In this document: piece by piece, positions 60,086 to 64,000 of the stretch
How the letters are laid out: each line of letters begins with the position of its first letter
How positions within the stretch are numbered: the first letter of the stretch is position 1
From: Naematelia aurantialba
Taxonomy: Eukaryota > Basidiomycota > Tremellomycetes > Tremellales > Naemateliaceae
Assembly (NCBI GenBank): GCA_021527695.1
Contig: JAKFAO010000005.1
Location: forward strand, 372,001-436,000
Direction of reading: 5' to 3'
Length of the DNA: 64,000 nucleotides
Program-made: the position numbers and the translations under genes
Notes under the pieces: model-generated
Databases searched by the model: none
The model's input: the letters and a program-made list of their open reading frames with translations, nothing else
Told to the model about the DNA's origin: nothing

Positions 60086-61028
60086 TCCCCTGCTTCCGAT
60101 GCCCCACATCCCCCTCCTACCTTCTTCACACTTCACGCGCCCGAAGCGGCAGCACGCCCCCACCGACACCACTTCCCCTCCCGAGGGGCCATACTCAGGT
60201 GCACAATTTCGCCACTCGTCTTCCATCCCACGATACTTCCGTGCAAGGCGATCCCTTGCTCGACCCCCCCCTCTCACCGCACTTCAGTCCCGCTTGGGTC
60301 CCATTGCACACACCATCCCCTGCGTCCCGTCGCTCGCACGGCATCGTGTCTATAAACCTGCCCTCCGCACCAAAAACATGTACTTGTCACAAGTCTATCC
60401 ATACAACGCATACACGACCGTTGTACCTCTTGCCTCTTGCATGCATGAACATACACGATGCAGTTGCGCGTAACGGGTACAGGTGCACGTGCAAGTGCAC
60501 GTATCAGTGCAGCTCAGGCTGGGCAAGTTATCCCCCGGCGTTGACAGTGTTAGTCCGAGGTGTAAGTCAGAGTGGCAACAAAGGCACGTCGCCGCAGCTT
60601 GGCGCGGCTCGTCCCGACGTTGTCCGTGGTATCTGCAATCTCCGCCGTGCTGCATCTACTCTGCATCTACTCTGTCTTGGCCGAGAGTACAATACAGGTA
60701 TTATACGTTGTGCATTGTGCGTTGTGCGTTGTACATAGACGTTGTACGCTGTACGCTGTACGCCACCGCCGCCGTACATCGCGACTTCGATCGGTGGTCC
60801 AGCGCTCGCCAACTCGAGAGCGATACCCGGATCCCCAGTCGACGTCGACATCCCCGTGGGCCATACGGTGATCACCTCAACCCGACTCAAACCCACCCCG
60901 ATCCGACTCTAACCACCGACCCGACTCTACTCACCGACCCGACTCCAACGCCTGACGCCTGACGCCGACCCCTACGCCTGACGTTGCGCCTGACGCCGGA
61001 CACCGCACCCGCACCCGCACCCGCAAGC
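60086..61028. other. Intergenic region with short repeats
   Basis: About 940 bp. GTTGTGC/GTTGTACGCTGTACGC units repeat at about 60705-60765, and ACCGACCCGACTC units at about 60875-60950. Pyrimidine- and Pro-rich open frames are not convincing genes. Confidence 0.45.
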
Positions 61029-61657
61029 ATGTCAACGGACGATCTTGTCAAACAGCTCAGAGAGCTGGGTATACCGGAAAAGTCGGCAAAGTACGCTCTC
61101 AACGTACGTCGCTTTCCCGCCTTGTCCGATCTGTCCTCTCCCGTCCCAAGTGTCAAGTGTCTCACTCCCATCTCTCCTCCTCTCTCCCCTCCTCTCCCCT
61201 CTGTGTCTCCCCGCTCGGTTCATCTCCCCTCTTTCCTCTCTCTTCCACATCTCTCATCTCTTTCTCTGCCTGCCACTTCCTCTTCCTCCGTTCCCGTCAC
61301 CCCGTTCCGATCACCCCGTGCCGTCGCCGCGCATCCTTCACATCGAAATCCCCCCCTTCGAAGTCTCCCGACTGAGCTCGGTCCTCTCACCCTTCGTTGA
61401 CGTCACTCGTCCCTTCCTCCCTCCTCTCGCACCCCCATCACATCAGGATCAGGAAGCGAAACTCACGGTTGCAGAAACATAATGGCGACGTGACCAAAGC
61501 TGCCGACTATGGTGAGTCGAGTCCCGGCTCATCCAGGCTCTGCTCGCACCCCTTTGCCTTGATCATCACCACCCCTTCCATCATCACCACCACCTCCATC
61601 ATCACCACCTCCTCCATCACCATCAACACCGCAGTGCGTCTTGGAGCGCGGATCTAA
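61029..61657 (+). CDS. UBA-only microprotein, 44 residues
   Basis: Three exons, 61029-61103, 61475-61511 and 61635-61657, join in phase and encode 44 residues that are almost entirely one ubiquitin-associated (UBA) fold: LVKQLRELGIPEKSAKYAL (helix 1, the loop with the hydrophobic-Gly pair, helix 2) and, across the join, NKHNGDVTKAADYV (helix 3). UBA domains bind ubiquitin or related partners; related folds sit in HYPK and NAC alpha. The first intron is long (371 nt) and pyrimidine-rich. In-frame sequence upstream has no Met before 61029 but stays open, so an extra 5' exon is possible. The second donor and the CACCGCAG acceptor give a stop soon after. Short but with a real domain. Confidence 0.6.
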
Positions 61658-62113
61658 GCCATGCCCATCACCTCGGAGGTAGAAAGGAGGGCACGCAGAG
61701 CACACCCAGGCCCCCGTGAAAGGACGCTATTCACGCACCTCCTCCTCCTTGCTCTCACACGTTTCTCTTACTGCCCTCGATCTGGATCTGTGTGCTTCTT
61801 CACATATCCAGCTCGTCTATAACTCCGGTCCTCTCCCTGTAATGTGCGGCTGCGAGTCATGCGGCCGTGATCGAAACGCCAAGAGAAAGCGCTGATACAT
61901 CTGCCTTGCTTGGCTCGTATTCCTCCCTCTCAATACCGGCGCTTCTACCACTGCGTTACTGTGCCTCCCACTCTCGTTCACTGTACCTCCCACTCTCTTC
62001 CGCATCGTCCTCTGCCGCGTTCTCCTCGCCGCTTTCTGTCGCCCCGCCGCATCTCCGCCTCGCCCACCTCTCAACGACTGTCTGCCTCGACGTTGCCACC
62101 GCCGACACCCGAA
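61658..62113. other. Intergenic region
   Basis: About 455 bp between two plus-strand genes, pyrimidine-rich near the next ATG. No gene recognised. Confidence 0.4.
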
Positions 62114-63995
62114 ATGGCCCCGCTAAACCGCTCGTTCTCCCTGCCCGTCTCCTTGTCTGACCGCGTCCCGCTACTAAAAGCGCTGTCGGGGAATGCGGGC
62201 AAAGACGAGGTACGTCCGGCTTGTTCCCTCTCCATTGTATGCATGTCGGGGTGGAGCTGACCTGCCCTCCAGGTGAGCTCGAATGAAACAACCCCAACCC
62301 AAGTGCAAGCAATCCCCCAGACCCAAGCCATCCCCCAGACCCAAGCCGTCTCGCATCGGGCCGTCTCCCCAAGACCACTTGCGTCTGTCCCCGAGGGCCA
62401 GCTGCTTTCTTCCCCTCCCCTCCCCCCAACCTCCCACACCTCCACATCTCCCCAGTCCCAGTCCCAGAGCTTGGAAGCTTCCTCCTCCGCTTCGCCTCCC
62501 AAACAGCGCTGGGCAGGGCTACGGTTCAGGCGCAAGACTGTCCCAACAGATGCGAAGGAGGTAATCCTCACCGCGGAAGAGCTGGTTTCTGCTCCACACA
62601 AGAAGCGAGGAAGATCAAGATCTATTCAGCAGCCCAAAGAGTCCTTGCTAACGCAGTACCCTTCCTCATCCCTGTCTCCCCACGACCAGGCCTCCAACCT
62701 CATTCTCGGCGCACTAGGTCGCCCTCCATCCGCAGACACTAACAGGCGGACGTCTGGTGGCGGAGGATTATTCGGGATCAAGCCTTCCTCGCCAACACCC
62801 ACAACTCCGCCTGCAGAAGAAAAAGCACCCAAAGTCGCCATCCAGCGATCCACGCCTGTCGGCGGCTCGAGCGAGAAATCGTCACAGGGACCGCGCGCGC
62901 CCAGCCCGTTCTTCCGCGCACGGCGCTCTCGAGATCAGGCTAGAGCGCGCGATACGAGTCCCGAGGTCGCTGCATTGCCGAAGGACAAGGACCAAGTACC
63001 CGAGCCTGAATCAGATGGGGAATCGATTGGTGCTCCCAAGCGCTATCGGCCGCAAGCATCGGCATACGAGGATGGCGATGAGAGCGCCACGGAAGCCGAG
63101 TCGAGCGAAAGTGGGGAAGAAGCAGACGAGGATGAAGATGAGATAGACGTCTTTGACGAAGAGACCGAGAAGAACACGGAAGCCAACGCTGTGTTTTACG
63201 AGGGCGACGCCGCCGGGCTAGCCGGACCGACATCAGTAATCGAAGACCCGGTTGAGGACGACGACCGGAGCGTGCTGGACAAGTTTGGCGAGGAAATTGA
63301 GCAGGATCCACTTGGTGAAGGTCCCAATGTTGTCGTCCCTCCTGTACCGGCATTTGCTGCTCCTACCCAAAACGCACCAAAGCGGCGCAAGTCTCTCAAG
63401 ACTGGCCTGGAGCTGACGATCGGCCGCCCGAGTTTCGCACGCGACCGGTGCACGATCACCATCAGCCAGGGCGATCCGGACGGAGCGCTCGAGGCTAGCG
63501 GCAAGCGATTGAGGCGATATGTGGTGCTCAGTGATTTGAGTGACGAGTCGCGCTACGCCGTCGAATGGGCTATCGGTACAGTTGCTAGAGACGGGGACGA
63601 GTTGTTCGTCATCTCTGTCAAGGAGGAAGAGAGCAAGGTGGATCCCAAGTCGTGGCCCAACAGCGACAAGGCGAAGAAGCTCCTGATCCAGAAAGAGGTG
63701 GGTGGTGCTTGAACGACTCGGGGCAGAGCCCAGCGAGCTGTCCAGTTCTTTCAAGCTCGAGCCCGAGTATTTTGCGGTCAGGTAAGGGTGAATATTGACA
63801 GACGTAGCGCCAAACGACGACACTGCTGCTCGTCCGCCAAGTGACTAGCCTGCTGCAGAGGACACACCTCAACATCACCGTCACCTGCCAGTTCTTGCAC
63901 GCCAAGAACGCGCGACACATGCTGTTGGACCTGATCGACTTTCTCGAGCCGACGATGGCCATTGTGGGATCGCGTGGTCTGGGTAAACTCAACAG
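62114..63995 (+). CDS. Universal stress protein (USP) family, 3' end outside window
   Basis: Exons 62114-62209, 62273-63697 and 63808-63995 join in phase; a GTAGG donor-like sequence ends the window, so more exons follow. About 569 residues are visible. The N-terminal 420 residues are Ser/Pro/Glu-rich and disordered, including RSFSLP at the very start, SFxRxR-like basic Ser motifs and an acidic run (EEADEDEDEIDVFDEE). The USP domain starts at KRLRRYVVLSDLSDESRYAVEWAI, continues with DELFVISVKEEESKVDP, TTTLLLVRQVTSLLQRTHLN and FLHAKNARHMLLDLIDFLEP, and reaches the nucleotide motif IVGSRGLG. Fungal USP proteins with long disordered N-termini are well known; ligand binding here is inferred from the GSRG motif only. 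Confidence 0.87.
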
Positions 63996-64000
63996 GTAGG

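Overview
The window is nuclear DNA from a filament- or yeast-forming basidiomycete. The protein-coding genes are split by many short introns (about 35-110 nt), with GTRNGY-type donors, CTNAC-like branch points and YAG acceptors. Intergenic spaces are short, coding sequence is GC-rich, and the gene products are typical fungal housekeeping proteins. The intron style and the protein sequences fit Tremellomycetes (Cryptococcus/Trichosporon-like) best, but that placement is inference. I saw no rRNA, tRNA, CRISPR, prophage or intact transposon. Exon joins given here were worked out by hand and checked for reading-frame phase; they are not supported by transcripts.

Layout. 1-12 kb: the 3' part of an INCENP-like chromosomal passenger gene, then four plus-strand genes of low-complexity or unknown proteins (a single-pass membrane protein with a long disordered tail, a Gly/Met-rich protein, a small acidic protein, a PLYPQ-repeat protein). 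12-19 kb: NAD-type malic enzyme (minus), REV7/MAD2B HORMA protein (plus) and a small Ser/Pro-rich protein (plus). 19-26 kb: two minus-strand genes, a CASTOR/GATS-like ACT-domain protein and a CreC/WDR20-type WD40 protein. 27-34 kb: an unresolved multi-exon gene, DASH subunit SPC19 (minus), and a long disordered protein with an N-terminal Cys-rich motif. 35-47 kb is dense: DcpS decapping scavenger, mitochondrial GatC-like subunit, IWR1, TCD1/TcdA-like tRNA t6A dehydratase, TFIIH subunit TFB2, and a small membrane protein. 47-52 kb: two intronless minus-strand ORFs of unknown function, then a DUF427 protein. 52-64 kb: an SLC35F6-like transporter, EAF6, a YTH-domain RNA-binding protein, a tiny UBA-only protein, and a universal stress protein running off the right edge.

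The genes do not form one pathway. Themes recur: chromosome segregation (INCENP, SPC19), transcription and chromatin (IWR1, TFB2, EAF6, CreC), RNA and translation (YTH, DcpS, TCD1, GatC) and nutrient signalling (CASTOR-like, CreC, malic enzyme). Several pairs start head-to-head across short spacers (GatC/IWR1, TCD1/TFB2, DUF427/SLC35F6), which suggests shared promoters.

The most unusual points are: a YTH domain interrupted by a roughly 195-residue disordered insert with no visible partner for the second m6A-cage tryptophan; a GC-AG intron in IWR1; a predicted 44-residue UBA-only protein; a His-Gly loop in the SLC35F6-like transporter; a CASTOR-type sensor in a fungus with an Asp/His tail; and the habit of long introns here to carry pyrimidine-strand tandem repeats.
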